Positions 16,657-25,489 are shown, numbered from the stretch's first letter. The stretch: 64,000 nucleotides of DNA from Bradyrhizobium arachidis (GCF_015291705.1 NZ_CP030050.1:8184001-8248000), one strand, 5' to 3'. The notes: a model not told the origin generated them from the sequence alone. Numbers and translations: made by a program.

Positions 16657-16742
16657 TGCGAATGTCCCTTTATGTACGCGTTACATTTTCACGAGGGGAC
16701 ATACCGGGCTTTCACCGGTACGGAGGGGCGGCATCATGCCTT
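16657..16742 (-). promoter_or_regulatory. Flagellin 3 mRNA leader with SD-pairing structure
   Basis: It keeps GGCATGATGCC (16730-16740), the TACCGG/CCGGTA hairpin (16702-16720) and TGTCCCC (16695-16701), which can pair with GGGACA of the ribosome binding site (16663-16668). The spacer between the last two is unrelated to those of the other copies. Since this copy has diverged most, the kept pairing is the strongest evidence that the structure matters. Confidence 0.55.
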
Positions 16743-16795
16743 TGGACTGATGTGGGTGGGGTCCAACCCGCCGTGCCGCATTGCTAGCACGCCGA

Positions 16796-16810
16796 ATCTT
16801 GCGCGCGCCT
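16796..16810 (-). promoter_or_regulatory. Shared flagellar upstream element, flagellin 3
   Basis: On the minus strand AGGCGCGCGCAAGAT, about 140 bases before the start codon, followed by TCGGCGTGCTAGC. This is the same spacing to the start as in flagellins 1 and 2. Confidence 0.45.
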
Positions 16811-16919
16811 TAAGATCGGCTTGAATTTCTAAGCAAAATCATATGGTTAACATTACCCAATGCTAACCATGATGCGGTACTTCTCGCTAACCATAACCGG
16901 CCGGCCGAAGGTCGCCGCC

Positions 16920-17660
16920 TTACGAGAACGACCGCACGAGGCCTGAGGCGAGCAGGTTCCAGCCGTCGATCAGCACGAAGAACAGCATCTTGAACGGCAG
17001 CGCGAGGATCGTCGGCGGCATCATCATCATGCCCATCGACATCGTCAGCGTCGCCACGATCATGTCGATGACCAGGAACGGCAGCATGATCAGGAATCCG
17101 ATCTCGAACGAGCGCCTGAGCTCGGAGATCATGAAGGCCGGGATGATGACGCGCAGATCGATGCGCTTGTCGTCGAACTTCTTGCGAAAACTCTCGGCGG
17201 CGAGCGCCTCGAAGGTCTGGAGATCCTTGTCGCGAACATGCGCCAGCATGAACTCGCGGAACGGATCGGTGATCTTCAGATAGGCCTCTTCCTCCGAGAT
17301 CTCGTTCTTCATGAGCGGCTGGACGCCGGTTTCCCAGGCGCGGTCGAATGTCGGCGCCATCACGTAGAACGTCATGAACAGCGCGAGGCTGATCAGCACC
17401 AGATTGGCCGGCGTGGTCTGGAGGCCGAGACCGGAGCGCAGGAACGACAGCGCCACCGCAAACCGCGTGAAGCTCGTCACCATGATCAGCAGTCCCGGCG
17501 CCACCGACAGCACCGTGATCAGCGCCATCAGCTGGATGATCCGGCCGCTGGTCGAGCCGTTGCCGGGCGGCAGCAGCGAGTTGAGGTCCGGAATCTGGGC
17601 GAACGCCACCTCGGGCAGGACGACCAGAATCAGCGCGAGCAGCAGGACTCTCAATTTCAC
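16920..17660 (-). CDS. fliP: FliP, flagellar export gate core protein
   Basis: FliP forms the core of the export channel with FliQ and FliR. The 246-residue protein has a cleavable signal peptide (residues 1-21, ending AFA), as usual for FliP. It has the conserved segments SVAPGLLIMVTSFTRFAVALSFLRSGLGLQTTPANLVLISLALFMTFYVM and the C-terminal LIMLPFLVIDMIVATLTMSMGMMMMPP. The start is GTG at 17660, overlapping the fliL stop by 4 bases (GTGA). It ends the flgB-to-fliP unit. Confidence 0.97.
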   Translation of the reverse strand: MKLRVLLLALILVVLPEVAFAQIPDLNSLLPPGNGSTSGRIIQLMALITVLSVAPGLLIMVTSFTRFAVALSFLRSGLGLQTTPANLVLISLALFMTFYVMAPTFDRAWETGVQPLMKNEISEEEAYLKITDPFREFMLAHVRDKDLQTFEALAAESFRKKFDDKRIDLRVIIPAFMISELRRSFEIGFLIMLPFLVIDMIVATLTMSMGMMMMPPTILALPFKMLFFVLIDGWNLLASGLVRSFS

Positions 17661-18100
17661 TGAATCACCAACGTCTCAATGATCAATTCGCGAACCTTGC
17701 CCGACGAGCGGATGTTGGCGCGCTCGGTCAGGTCGTCGCGCAAATGCTGGAGCCCGCGAGATCCCTCGAACTGGCCGACCGACGCCGACCGCAGATAGGT
17801 CACGATGTCCTCGCTGATATGGGCTGCCAGGATGCCGGCATCCTCGTCGTTCATGCTATCGGTCACCATCGAGGCTTCGATACGCGCCCAGTTGTTGGAT
17901 GGCGCGCCGAGATTGGTCACGATCGGCGACAGCTTCCTGAGCCGCGCGCTTCCGGCGTAGCTCGTGGCAAGAGGCGGCGGCGCGGCGGCCTTCTTCGCGT
18001 CGGCGACGCGCTCCGCGGCCGCAAACAGATGCAGGCCGGCGAGCGCGCCCGCGCCGATCGCGATCAGGGTCAGCACCACAATGGCCGCGATCAGGCGCAT
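17657..18100 (-). CDS. fliL: FliL, basal-body-associated membrane protein
   Basis: FliL is a single-pass inner-membrane protein that surrounds the stator and supports torque. The 147-residue form has one membrane helix (residues 3-25) and a periplasmic stomatin-like domain starting about residue 55 (LSPIVTNLGAPSNNWARIEASM) and ending RSSGKVRELIIETLVIQ. I take ATG 18100 rather than the GTG just before it, because AGGGGAC is better spaced to the ATG. It is followed by fliP with a 4-base overlap and preceded by flgH after 42 bases. Confidence 0.93.
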   Translation of the reverse strand: MRLIAAIVVLTLIAIGAGALAGLHLFAAAERVADAKKAAAPPPLATSYAGSARLRKLSPIVTNLGAPSNNWARIEASMVTDSMNDEDAGILAAHISEDIVTYLRSASVGQFEGSRGLQHLRDDLTERANIRSSGKVRELIIETLVIQ

Positions 18101-18142
18101 CACGTCCCCTGCCCTCGCGACGCGGCCCGGCCGGCGCTATTC

Positions 18143-18850
18143 TCAGAACGGTGCCACGGCGTCATAGATCCGATGTCCCCATCCGGGTTGCTGCACGTCA
18201 GACAGATTTCCGCGGCCGCCGTAGGACACGCGCGCCTCTGCGATCTTCTCGTAGGAGATCGTGTTGGTGCGCGATATGTCGCGCGGACGCACGATACCGC
18301 CGACGTTGAGCACGCGCATCTCGGTGTTGACGCGGAATTCCTGCGAGCCACTGATCATCATATTGCCGTTCGGCAACACGTCGGTGACGACGGCGGCGAT
18401 CGACAGCTTGATGTCCTCGGTGCGATCGATCTGGCCGTTGCCCTTGATCTGGGTGTTGGTCGAGAGGTTGGCGTTGGCCGTGCCCTTGTCGTTCCACCCG
18501 GCGACGTCCATCAGCCAGTCCAGCCCGAACTTGATCTGCGAATCGCGCGAGCGGTCGGTCTTGTTGTCGAGCTTGGCCTTGTCCTGCATCGAGATGATCA
18601 CCGTCACGACGTCGCCGGTGCGGCGGGCACGGGGATCGCGGTAGAGATCTGTGCCGTCGTCCCAGGTCGAGCGATAGCTGACGGGCGTACGAACGCGGGG
18701 CGTCACCGGGATCGGTTCGGCCTGCGTCCTGAGGCCGCTGCCGACCGGCGACAATCGCGGACCGGTCAGGACCTCCGCCGGATCATTGAAGCACCCCGCG
18801 AGGAGCACCGACGACAGCAGGAGCGACAGGATGAGGATCGGCTTCTTCAT
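18143..18850 (-). CDS. flgH: FlgH, L-ring lipoprotein
   Basis: FlgH forms the L ring in the outer membrane around the rod. The 235-residue protein has a lipoprotein signal with the lipobox LAGC at residues 17-20. The conserved domain includes LYRDPRARRTGDVVTVIISMQDKAKLDNKT, LPNGNMMISGSQEFRVNTEMRVLNVGGIVRPRDI and the C-terminal SYGGRGNLSDVQQPGWGHRIYD. It starts directly beside the motE stop codon (no gap). Confidence 0.96.
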   Translation of the reverse strand: MKKPILILSLLLSSVLLAGCFNDPAEVLTGPRLSPVGSGLRTQAEPIPVTPRVRTPVSYRSTWDDGTDLYRDPRARRTGDVVTVIISMQDKAKLDNKTDRSRDSQIKFGLDWLMDVAGWNDKGTANANLSTNTQIKGNGQIDRTEDIKLSIAAVVTDVLPNGNMMISGSQEFRVNTEMRVLNVGGIVRPRDISRTNTISYEKIAEARVSYGGRGNLSDVQQPGWGHRIYDAVAPF

Positions 18851-19636
18851 CTATTTGGTCTTTCCGTCATCCACGCGGCGCATTCCGCCGAGCACGTCGG
18901 CAAGGTGCGCCGCGCGCGCCGTATCCATCTCGTTGAAGATTGCGCTCGAGGTCCTCGGGTTGAGCTTGGCGAGCACGGCGGCGGCGGTCTCGTCCGCCAT
19001 GCCGGCGATCTGGGTGGCGGCCGCGTCCGGCTTCATGCGCGAGTAGATCTCGACGACCTGCGCTTCGGCCTTTTTCAGGAAGTCGTCGCGCAGCGCCATC
19101 CACTTCTCGTATTCGGCGCGCTTGGCCTCGACCTCGGCGATCCGCTCGCGGAGCTGGGCCTCGGCCTTCTCCAGCTCCTTGAGCTGCCAGGCCAGCCGCG
19201 CATCGACGGCGGGATCGGCAACGTTGCTACAGAACAGGGCGACCTCGTTATCCGCGGGCACAGCAGCCTGGGCCGGCGCAGGCTTCGGCGGGGCCGTGAC
19301 GCTGCCGGGCTTGACCGTGCGCACGGGCGCAGATGCAGGTGCGGCTGCGGGCGCCCGGGCCGGCGCAGGCGTCTCGGGCGCGGGCACCGCGCCGGTGGTC
19401 GCGGGTCCTTGATCTTCGGCCGCCCACGCCGTCGCGCGGATCGACGCATTGTCGGCCGGTATCGGTGCCGATGCAGACGGCTTCTGCGCTCCCGGCGCCC
19501 GGCCGCGCGCGAACGAGAGCAGGTTGAGCGGCTTCGACGGCTTGGCCTCGTCCAGCGCCAGCACAGGCGAGCCGCCCGCAAGCGCGGACGCCGCGACCAG
19601 GACGAGGAGTTTGGCTTTGTGATCCAGCTTCAGCAT
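18851..19636 (-). CDS. motE: MotE-like chaperone of MotC
   Basis: In Sinorhizobium, MotE is a periplasmic chaperone specific for MotC, and its gene sits between flgI and flgH as here. The 261-residue protein starts with a signal peptide (residues 1-26, ending VLA). An Ala/Pro-rich stretch fills about residues 30-125. A coiled coil follows (about 150-190, LKELEKAEAQLRERIAEVEAKRAEYEKW), then an MgtE N-domain-like C-terminal region (RMKPDAAATQIAGMADETAAAVLAKLNPRTSSAIFNEMD). ATG 19636 gives the signal peptide. It is the natural partner of motC at 8.2-9.4 kb. Confidence 0.85.
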   Translation of the reverse strand: MLKLDHKAKLLVLVAASALAGGSPVLALDEAKPSKPLNLLSFARGRAPGAQKPSASAPIPADNASIRATAWAAEDQGPATTGAVPAPETPAPARAPAAAPASAPVRTVKPGSVTAPPKPAPAQAAVPADNEVALFCSNVADPAVDARLAWQLKELEKAEAQLRERIAEVEAKRAEYEKWMALRDDFLKKAEAQVVEIYSRMKPDAAATQIAGMADETAAAVLAKLNPRTSSAIFNEMDTARAAHLADVLGGMRRVDDGKTK

Positions 19637-19683
19637 CGGGCCGCGTGCGATTCTCGGTCGAGACCTGAGCATTGAGCGACCAA

Positions 19684-19696
19684 GCTTGCACGACGC
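19684..19696 (-). promoter_or_regulatory. Shared flagellar upstream element, motE
   Basis: On the minus strand GCGTCGTGCAAGC, 47 bases before the motE ATG and just after the flgI stop codon. It suggests an internal promoter giving motE-flgH-fliL-fliP extra expression. It is a weaker match than those before motA and flgE. Confidence 0.4.
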
Positions 19697-19703
19697 TTGT
19701 GCA

Positions 19704-20834
19704 TCATTGCACGATGACGTCAGCCTGGAGCGCACCGGCGGTCTTGATGGCCTGGAGGATCGCGATGATGCCGGACGGCTTCAGGCCGATCTGGTTCAGG
19801 CCGCGCACCAGACGTTGGAGATCGACGCCACTGAGGATCGCCACCTGCGATCCGGCTTCATTGGCCTCGACGATGGTCTGGGGCACGACGACGGTCTGCC
19901 CTTGCGAGAACGGCGCCGGCTGCGACACCACCGGAAGCTCGGTGACACGAACCGTCAGATTGCCGTGCGTCACGGCGACGGTCGAAATGCGCACGTCACG
20001 TCCGATCACCACCGTGCCGGTACGCTCGTTGATCACCACCCGCGCCGGGGTATCAGGCTCGACCGTCAGCTCACCGACTTCCGCGAGAAAGCGGACCGGC
20101 CCGACATAGCGAGGCTTCGACAGCACGATCGTGCGATAATCGCGCTCGAAGGCGATCTGCGCCCGATAGCGGCCGCCGGCGTAGCGGTTGATGGCGTCGA
20201 GGATGCGCGTCGCGGTGACGAAATCGGGGTTCTTGAGCTCCAGCACCAGGAATTCCATCTCGTGGAGACTTCCCTGCACCTCGCGCTCGACCAGCGCGCC
20301 GTTCGGAATGCGTCCCGCGGTCGGCGTGCCCTGGCTGACGTTCTGCGCCTGGCCTCCGACACTGTAGCCGGCGACCGTGACCGCGCCTTGCGCCACCGCA
20401 TAGACTGCGCCGTCGGCCGCACGCAGCGACGTCATCACCAGCGTGCCGCCGAGCAGCGAGGTCGCATCGCCGAGCGACGACACCGTCACATCCATGCGCT
20501 CGCCGGGCCCGATCGAGGGCTGCAGATCCGCGGTCACCATCACGGCGGCGACGTTACGCGTGCGCAGCGTGGTCGGACGCGGCGGATTGTTGGTGCTGGT
20601 GGTCTCGTTCCTGACGTTGATGCCCATGTTCTCGAGCATCGATTGCAGGGACTGCTCCGTGAACGGCGCGTTGCGGAGCGTGTCGCCGGTGCCGTTCAGG
20701 CCGATAACGAGGCCGTAGCCGACGATCTGATTTTCGCGCAGTCCCTTGATGTCCGCGATGTCCTTGATGCGGACGGCGGCCTGGGCGCTGGCGGCGGAGA
20801 GGAGGAGGACGAGTGCGAGCAGGAACCTGGTCAT
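19704..20834 (-). CDS. flgI: FlgI, P-ring protein
   Basis: FlgI forms the periplasmic P ring around the rod. The 376-residue protein has a signal peptide (residues 1-19, ending AQA) and the family's first block RIKDIADIKGLRENQIVGYGLVIGLNGTGD. Further conserved segments are MLENMGINVR, VAAVMVTADLQPSIGPGERMDVTVSSLGDATSLLGGTL and the C-terminal GVDLQRLVRGLNQIGLKPSGIIAILQAIKTAGALQADV. It overlaps the flgA stop by 4 bases; FlgA is the chaperone for P-ring assembly. Confidence 0.97.
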   Translation of the reverse strand: MTRFLLALVLLLSAASAQAAVRIKDIADIKGLRENQIVGYGLVIGLNGTGDTLRNAPFTEQSLQSMLENMGINVRNETTSTNNPPRPTTLRTRNVAAVMVTADLQPSIGPGERMDVTVSSLGDATSLLGGTLVMTSLRAADGAVYAVAQGAVTVAGYSVGGQAQNVSQGTPTAGRIPNGALVEREVQGSLHEMEFLVLELKNPDFVTATRILDAINRYAGGRYRAQIAFERDYRTIVLSKPRYVGPVRFLAEVGELTVEPDTPARVVINERTGTVVIGRDVRISTVAVTHGNLTVRVTELPVVSQPAPFSQGQTVVVPQTIVEANEAGSQVAILSGVDLQRLVRGLNQIGLKPSGIIAILQAIKTAGALQADVIVQ

Positions 20835-21307
20835 GACCCGTCCATGACCTTGACGGTTCCGTCCGGCTGGACGATGCCCCTGATGATCACGCCAGTATCG
20901 GTGTTGCGCACCGGGATCAGCGCGCCGGGCGCGCCCTGCTGCATCGCCGAGCCGTAAGTGACGATCGACAGGCCGCTGTCCTCGACCACGACCTTGACCA
21001 TGGCGCCGCGTGCGACGGTCCAGGGCTCTTCGACCGAGTTGGTCGGGATCGGCTGGCCCGGCAGCAAGTTGCGCCGCGCCATCCGGCCGACCAGGACCTG
21101 GCGTCCTTCGATGAACATGGCAACGCCAAGCACGTTCGGCGCGAAGACGCGCTCCGTGATCATGTCGTCCCGGATCAGCTCGCCGGCGCGGATCGACACG
21201 GCCGGCACGGGAAGCCGCTTCTCCTCGGCCAAGGCGCCGCGCGCCGAGACCAGAACCAGCAGCACGGCGGCCAACCCGCGCACCATCAGGCCCACCCTGT
21301 TCAACAT
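20831..21307 (-). CDS. flgA: FlgA, P-ring assembly chaperone
   Basis: FlgA is a periplasmic chaperone that brings FlgI to the rod. ATG 21307 gives 158 residues with a signal peptide (residues 1-28, ending GALA). The body has the SAF-type fold region with VPAVSIRAGELIRDDMITERVF and GRMARRNLLPGQPIPTNSVEEPWTVARGAMVKVVVE. The end (ALIPVRNTDTGVIIRGIVQPDGTVKV) is family-typical. It lies 13 bases after flgG and overlaps flgI by 4 bases. Confidence 0.93.
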   Translation of the reverse strand: MLNRVGLMVRGLAAVLLVLVSARGALAEEKRLPVPAVSIRAGELIRDDMITERVFAPNVLGVAMFIEGRQVLVGRMARRNLLPGQPIPTNSVEEPWTVARGAMVKVVVEDSGLSIVTYGSAMQQGAPGALIPVRNTDTGVIIRGIVQPDGTVKVMDGS

Positions 21308-21320
21308 GGAGACACCGGAA

Positions 21321-22109
21321 CTAGCGAAGGCCCTTCGATACGGTCGAGGCCATTTCATCCGAGGCCTGGATGACCTTGGCATTCATCTCGTAGGCGCGCT
21401 GCGCCGAGATCAATTCGGTAATCTCCTTGACCGGATCGACGTTCGAGGCTTCGAGATATTGCTGGTTGATCTTGCCGTAGCCGGAATCGCCCGGCAGGCC
21501 GACGACGGGCGTACCCGACGCCGTCGTCTCACGATAGAGATTGCTGCCGAGCGGCTCGAGGCCGGCTTCGTTGGCGAAATTGGCAAGATTGAGCTGGCCG
21601 ATCTGCCGTGGGTTGATTTCGGTGTCGAGCTTGGCAAACACCTGTCCGGTCTGGTTGACCGTGACCTGGACCGTTCCCTGCGGCACCGTGATCGCGGGAT
21701 CCAGCAGGTAGCCGTCGATGGTGACGAGCTGGCCGTTGGCATTGGTGTTGAACGAGCCCGCGCGGGTGTATTGCACCTCGTTGTTGGGACCCAGCACCTG
21801 AAACCAGCCACGGCCGTTGATGGCGAGATCGTAGGGGTTGCCGGTCTGCGTCAGCGCGCCCTGGATGTGCAGCTTGCGGATCGCCGCCGACTTGACGCCG
21901 AGGCCGAGATTGGCGCCTTCCGGGATCGGCGAGGAGCCGTTGACGTTCGCGACGCCCTGCATGCGGTCCATCTGGTAGAACAGATCGGTGAATTCCGCGC
22001 GCGCCCGCTTGTACGAGGTCGAGTTGATGTTGGCGATGTTGTTCGCGATGACTTCGATGTTGGTCTGCTGGGCGTTCATGCCCGTGGCCGCAATGGCGAG
22101 CGATTTCAC
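21321..22109 (-). CDS. flgG: FlgG, distal rod protein
   Basis: FlgG makes the distal rod. The protein has the rod-hook N-terminal signature ([38 protein letters not shown]), the FlgE/F/G core, and the C terminus [36 protein letters not shown]. Two in-frame GTG starts exist. I choose 22109 (262 residues): GAGGGAG then sits about 8 bases upstream and the protein begins at the usual family position. GTG 22118 would leave only 2 bases after GAGG. Confidence 0.95.
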   Translation of the reverse strand: MKSLAIAATGMNAQQTNIEVIANNIANINSTSYKRARAEFTDLFYQMDRMQGVANVNGSSPIPEGANLGLGVKSAAIRKLHIQGALTQTGNPYDLAINGRGWFQVLGPNNEVQYTRAGSFNTNANGQLVTIDGYLLDPAITVPQGTVQVTVNQTGQVFAKLDTEINPRQIGQLNLANFANEAGLEPLGSNLYRETTASGTPVVGLPGDSGYGKINQQYLEASNVDPVKEITELISAQRAYEMNAKVIQASDEMASTVSKGLR

Positions 22110-22127
22110 GATCGTCACTCCCTCAGA

Positions 22128-22457
22128 TCAAATCGACATCCGAACGACTTCTTGGTAGGCCTGCACGACCTTGTCGCGGACCGCGACCGCCGTCTGCATG
22201 GCCTGCTCGGCCGACATCAGCGCCTCGACGACCTTCCGCGTCGACTCCTTGCCCTGCATCGCCGAGATCGACGCCGCCTCGCCCGCCTTCAGCGTGCCGA
22301 TGGCGTCCGTCGTCACCTGCTTCATCACCGACTCGAAGCCGAGATCGTCGGTGGACTGGATCGCGCTCGGCGCCGACGGCGCGACGGCCTGTGTCTCCGT
22401 CGCGCGGGACGCGGCCTGCCCAGCGGAGATCGCGGTGGATGAAATCGCCTCAAGCAT
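22128..22457 (-). CDS. fliE: FliE, MS ring-rod adapter
   Basis: FliE joins the MS ring to the proximal rod and is needed early for export. The 109-residue length is normal. The conserved C-terminal half includes FESVMKQVTTDAIGTLKAGEAASISAMQGKESTRKVVEALMSAEQAMQTAVAVRDKVVQAYQEVVRM. The Ala/Ser/Thr-rich N-terminal 40 residues are flexible. It starts 2 bases after flgC and is followed by flgG. Confidence 0.96.
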   Translation of the reverse strand: MLEAISSTAISAGQAASRATETQAVAPSAPSAIQSTDDLGFESVMKQVTTDAIGTLKAGEAASISAMQGKESTRKVVEALMSAEQAMQTAVAVRDKVVQAYQEVVRMSI

Positions 22458-22459
22458 TG

Positions 22460-22876
22460 TCAGCTCCTCAGAAGGTCGATGGTCATGCCGAGCATCGAGC
22501 GCACCTGCTTCACGACCTGGAGATTGGCTTCATACGACCGGTTGACTTCCCGCATGTCGGCCATCTCGATCATCATGTTGACGTTCGGCAGCTTGACGTA
22601 GCCGGCCTTGTCGGCGGCGGGATGGCCCGGATCGTACTCGACGCGATAAGGCGTGGTGTCGACCCCGATCTCCTTGATCTTCGCAAGCTGGGCACCGGAG
22701 GCGCGGTCCATCGCGGCATCGAAGGTGATGGTCTTGCGCTGATACGGATCGGCGCCGGCGGTGCGGCCGGTAGCCGTGGCGTTGGCGAGGTTTTCCGAGA
22801 CGATGCGCATGCGCGTCGACTGCGCTTCGAGCCCGGAGCTCGCGACCGTCAGAGAGGCACTCAGTGCGTCCAGCAT
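22460..22876 (-). CDS. flgC: FlgC, proximal rod protein
   Basis: FlgC is a proximal rod subunit. The 138-residue protein has the rod N-terminal motif (LTVASSGLEAQSTRMRIVSENLANATAT), the short central part with YRVEYDPGHPAADKAGYVKLPNVNMMIEMADMREVNRSYEANLQVV and a C-terminal helix. It lies 11 bases after flgB in the standard flgB-flgC-fliE order. Confidence 0.97.
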   Translation of the reverse strand: MLDALSASLTVASSGLEAQSTRMRIVSENLANATATGRTAGADPYQRKTITFDAAMDRASGAQLAKIKEIGVDTTPYRVEYDPGHPAADKAGYVKLPNVNMMIEMADMREVNRSYEANLQVVKQVRSMLGMTIDLLRS

Positions 22877-22887
22877 ATCAATTCACC

Positions 22888-23289
22888 TCAGGTCTTCGCG
22901 CTCGACAGCAGCATGCGGTGGAACGAGCGCACGACGGCCGCGTTCATCGAGTAGTCGCGATTGACGTCGTTGCCCTTGATCATTTCCTGCTCGAGGCTGA
23001 CCGAGTTGCCGGAGTGGACCACTTCCCAGCTGTCCTTCTTGGCGGTCGCGCGCGTGTCGGTCTCGGCCGCAGACAGCTGCATGTGCGACGGCGATGTCGT
23101 CGCAAGCCTGACCGGCATCGTGTCGAGCACCTTGTTGAAGGGCTCGACGTCGCGCGCCTTGAAGCCCGGCGTGTTGGCGTTGGCGACGTTGGTCGCGATG
23201 GTCTGCTGGCGGAGCTCGAGGTAACGCGCCTGCGACGATGCGAGTTCGAAGAGATAAAGCGGTCCCACGACAGCCCCATTCTGGTCCAT
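22888..23289 (-). CDS. flgB: FlgB, proximal rod protein
   Basis: FlgB is a proximal rod subunit. The 133-residue protein has the rod N-terminal motif (LFELASSQARYLELRQQTIATNVANANTPGFKARDVEPF) and the end VSLEQEMIKGNDVNRDYSMNAAVVRSFHRMLLSSAKT. It heads the flgB-to-fliP unit, 64 bases after the flhB stop codon, with a copy of the shared upstream element 38 bases before its ATG. The ribosome binding site is weak. Confidence 0.96.
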   Translation of the reverse strand: MDQNGAVVGPLYLFELASSQARYLELRQQTIATNVANANTPGFKARDVEPFNKVLDTMPVRLATTSPSHMQLSAAETDTRATAKKDSWEVVHSGNSVSLEQEMIKGNDVNRDYSMNAAVVRSFHRMLLSSAKT

Positions 23290-23326
23290 TCGGGAGAACC
23301 CTAGGGCGTTAAGCTTTCGTCAAGCT

Positions 23327-23338
23327 GTTGCGCGAAGC
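23327..23338 (-). promoter_or_regulatory. Shared flagellar upstream element, flgB unit
   Basis: On the minus strand GCTTCGCGCAAC, 38 bases before the flgB ATG, in the 64-base gap after flhB. A good match to the consensus. Confidence 0.45.
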
Positions 23339-23353
23339 GCCATCCTCGGAAAT

Positions 23354-24439
23354 CTACTGGACCTTCTCGGGCCGCGGCGCCTGCTTCGACTGCAGGAAGT
23401 AGATGATCTCGGCGACGGGCCGGAAGAACTCCGCCGGGATCACCTGATCGACCTGTACCGCCTCGTAGAGCGCGCGCGCCAGCGCCTTGTTCTCGATCAC
23501 CGGAATCCGGTTCTGCTCGGCGACTTCGCGGATCTTCAGCGCGATCACGTCCATGCCCTTGGCCACGACCAGGGGCGCCGCGTTCTCCTCGCGCTTGTAG
23601 CGCAGCGCGATCGCAAAATGCGTCGGGTTCGCGATCACGAGCGTCGCGCGCGCCGCCGAAGCGATCATGCGCTGCCGCGAGCGATCACGCGCCAGCGAGC
23701 GCAGGCGGGCCTTGATCAGCGGATCGCCCTCCGCCTGCTTGTGCTCGTCCTTGATCTCCTGCTTGGTCATGCGCAGCTCGCGCCGCCAATGGAAGCGCGC
23801 CCAGGCGAGATCGATCGCGACCAGGACGATGGTGGCGATGCAGATCGCCGAGACGATCCGCATCGCGATGCTGAGGATCATCTCCGGCAGTGCGACCGGA
23901 TCGGTGTACATCGCCTCGAAGGCCTTCGCTTCGGACGAGCGCAGCACGAAGGCGACGACGGCGCTCACCGAGGCGAGCTTGAACATCGACTTGGCGAATT
24001 CGACGAGGCCTTGCGTTCCGAACAGCCGCTTCCAGCCGTTCAGTGGAGAAATCCGCGAAAGGTCCGGCATGATGCGCTGGAGCACCAGGTTGGGCGCATT
24101 CTGCAGCAGCTGGGCTGCCAGCCCGAACACGGCGAAGATGACGAGCAACGGCGTCAGGAAGCGCAGCGCCTCGAGCCCCACGACGGTAAGCAGGTTCAGC
24201 GCATCAGCCGGCGCACCGAGCGGGAATCCGTCAGGGTCGTCGAGAAGACCCTTCAAGGTCAGCGTTATTTGCTGCACGCCCCGACCGATCAGGAACGTCA
24301 GGATCACCATCAACGCGGCCATCGAGGCGAAGATGGGCGCCTCCCGAGAGACCGGAATGTTGCCCTGTTCGAGCGCATCGCGGACTTTCTTCTCGGTCGG
24401 CTCTTCTGTCTTGCTGTCCTGATCGGATGTTTCTGCCAT
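23354..24439 (-). CDS. flhB: FlhB, export-specificity switch protein
   Basis: FlhB is an inner-membrane export gate component that changes substrate specificity from hook to filament when FliK signals. The 361-residue protein has about four membrane helices over residues 30-215 and a cytoplasmic domain after that. The self-cleavage motif NPTH is present (LVIANPTHFAIALRY, about residues 268-282). The N terminus is charged (SDQDSKTEEPTEKKVRDALEQGNIPVSRE), as in the family. It lies 13 bases after fliG and ends the motA-to-flhB unit. Confidence 0.97.
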   Translation of the reverse strand: MAETSDQDSKTEEPTEKKVRDALEQGNIPVSREAPIFASMAALMVILTFLIGRGVQQITLTLKGLLDDPDGFPLGAPADALNLLTVVGLEALRFLTPLLVIFAVFGLAAQLLQNAPNLVLQRIMPDLSRISPLNGWKRLFGTQGLVEFAKSMFKLASVSAVVAFVLRSSEAKAFEAMYTDPVALPEMILSIAMRIVSAICIATIVLVAIDLAWARFHWRRELRMTKQEIKDEHKQAEGDPLIKARLRSLARDRSRQRMIASAARATLVIANPTHFAIALRYKREENAAPLVVAKGMDVIALKIREVAEQNRIPVIENKALARALYEAVQVDQVIPAEFFRPVAEIIYFLQSKQAPRPEKVQ

Positions 24440-24452
24440 GCCCGTTCAGCGG

Positions 24453-25487
24453 TCAGCGGAAGACCAGCTCATCCTCCTGGTCGGGGTTGAGCTCGATTTC
24501 GCCCTTCTCCGCGAGGTCGAGTGCGAGATCGGTGATGACGCGGCGCGCCTCCAGCACGTCGCGCTGGTTCGACGGCTCGCCGATGGCAAGTTCGCTCTCG
24601 ACGACACGGCGAACGCGCGAGGCAACCGCGGACAGGATGGTTTCGCGGAAATGCTTGTCGGTGCCCTTCAGTGCGACGACGATGCGATCGGTCGGCACCT
24701 GATCGAAGATCATCGTGCGCGCCTTCGGGGCCAGATTGATGACGTCGTCGAAGGTGAACAGCAGCTCCTTCAGCACTTCGGCCGACTTCGGCCGCTTCTC
24801 CGACAGGCTCTTCAGCATGTCCTCGATGTGGCCGCGCTCCATCTTGTTGATGATGTCGGCGACGCGGGCATAGGTATCCGCGCCGAGGTTGCGGGCGAAG
24901 TTCAGCGTCAGATCCTCGTGGAGCGTCTTCTCGAGAACCTTCATCGCGTCGTCGACGATCGGCTTGAGACTGAGCACGCGCCGCATCAGCTCGTTGCGCA
25001 GGCTCGACGGCAGCTGGCTCATCACCTTGGCAGCGCAGGACGGCTTGACCTTGGACAGGATCAGCGCCGCGGTCTGCGGATGCTCCTTGGAGAGGTAGGT
25101 TGCCAGCGAATTTTCCGACACCGACGAGACGCGGTCCCACACCGAGCGGCTCGAATTGCCGAGCAGGTCCGACATGATCGCCGTGACCTGGTCGGCCGGA
25201 AGCACGTCGCCGAGCACGGCCTCGAGCCCGCCGAGCGTGCCGAGGATGTTGGCGCCCATCGAGAACTGCTGGGCGAACTCCTCGACGATTCCCTCGAGCT
25301 CCTGCGCGGTGATCGGCCGCAGCTCCGCCGCGGCCTTGGTGACGATGCGGATATCCTGCGGCTCGAACTGCGCGAGCACGCTCGCGGCCGCCTGCCGGCC
25401 CATGGCCAGCAGCAGCGCTGCGACCTTTTCCGTTCCACCCAGCGTGGCAACGCCTCGCTGCTTGATGGGAGCGACCTGTGCCGCCAT
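24453..25487 (-). CDS. fliG: FliG, rotor switch protein
   Basis: FliG is the C-ring protein that meets the stator and sets torque and direction. The 344-residue protein shows the N-terminal domain (EKVAALLLAMGRQAAASVLAQFEPQDIR), the middle domain with the EHPQTAALILSKV segment (residues 133-145), and the C-terminal charged region (LFTFDDVINLAPKARTMIFDQVPTDRIVVALKGTD). It starts 2 bases after fliN. Confidence 0.97.
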   Translation of the reverse strand: MAAQVAPIKQRGVATLGGTEKVAALLLAMGRQAAASVLAQFEPQDIRIVTKAAAELRPITAQELEGIVEEFAQQFSMGANILGTLGGLEAVLGDVLPADQVTAIMSDLLGNSSRSVWDRVSSVSENSLATYLSKEHPQTAALILSKVKPSCAAKVMSQLPSSLRNELMRRVLSLKPIVDDAMKVLEKTLHEDLTLNFARNLGADTYARVADIINKMERGHIEDMLKSLSEKRPKSAEVLKELLFTFDDVINLAPKARTMIFDQVPTDRIVVALKGTDKHFRETILSAVASRVRRVVESELAIGEPSNQRDVLEARRVITDLALDLAEKGEIELNPDQEDELVFR

Positions 25488-25489
25488 GG

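Noticed and set aside
17744..19675. Plus-strand open frame of 643 codons opposite fliL, flgH and motE
   Set aside because: Antisense shadow with Arg/His-rich composition; the opposite strand carries clear flagellar proteins.
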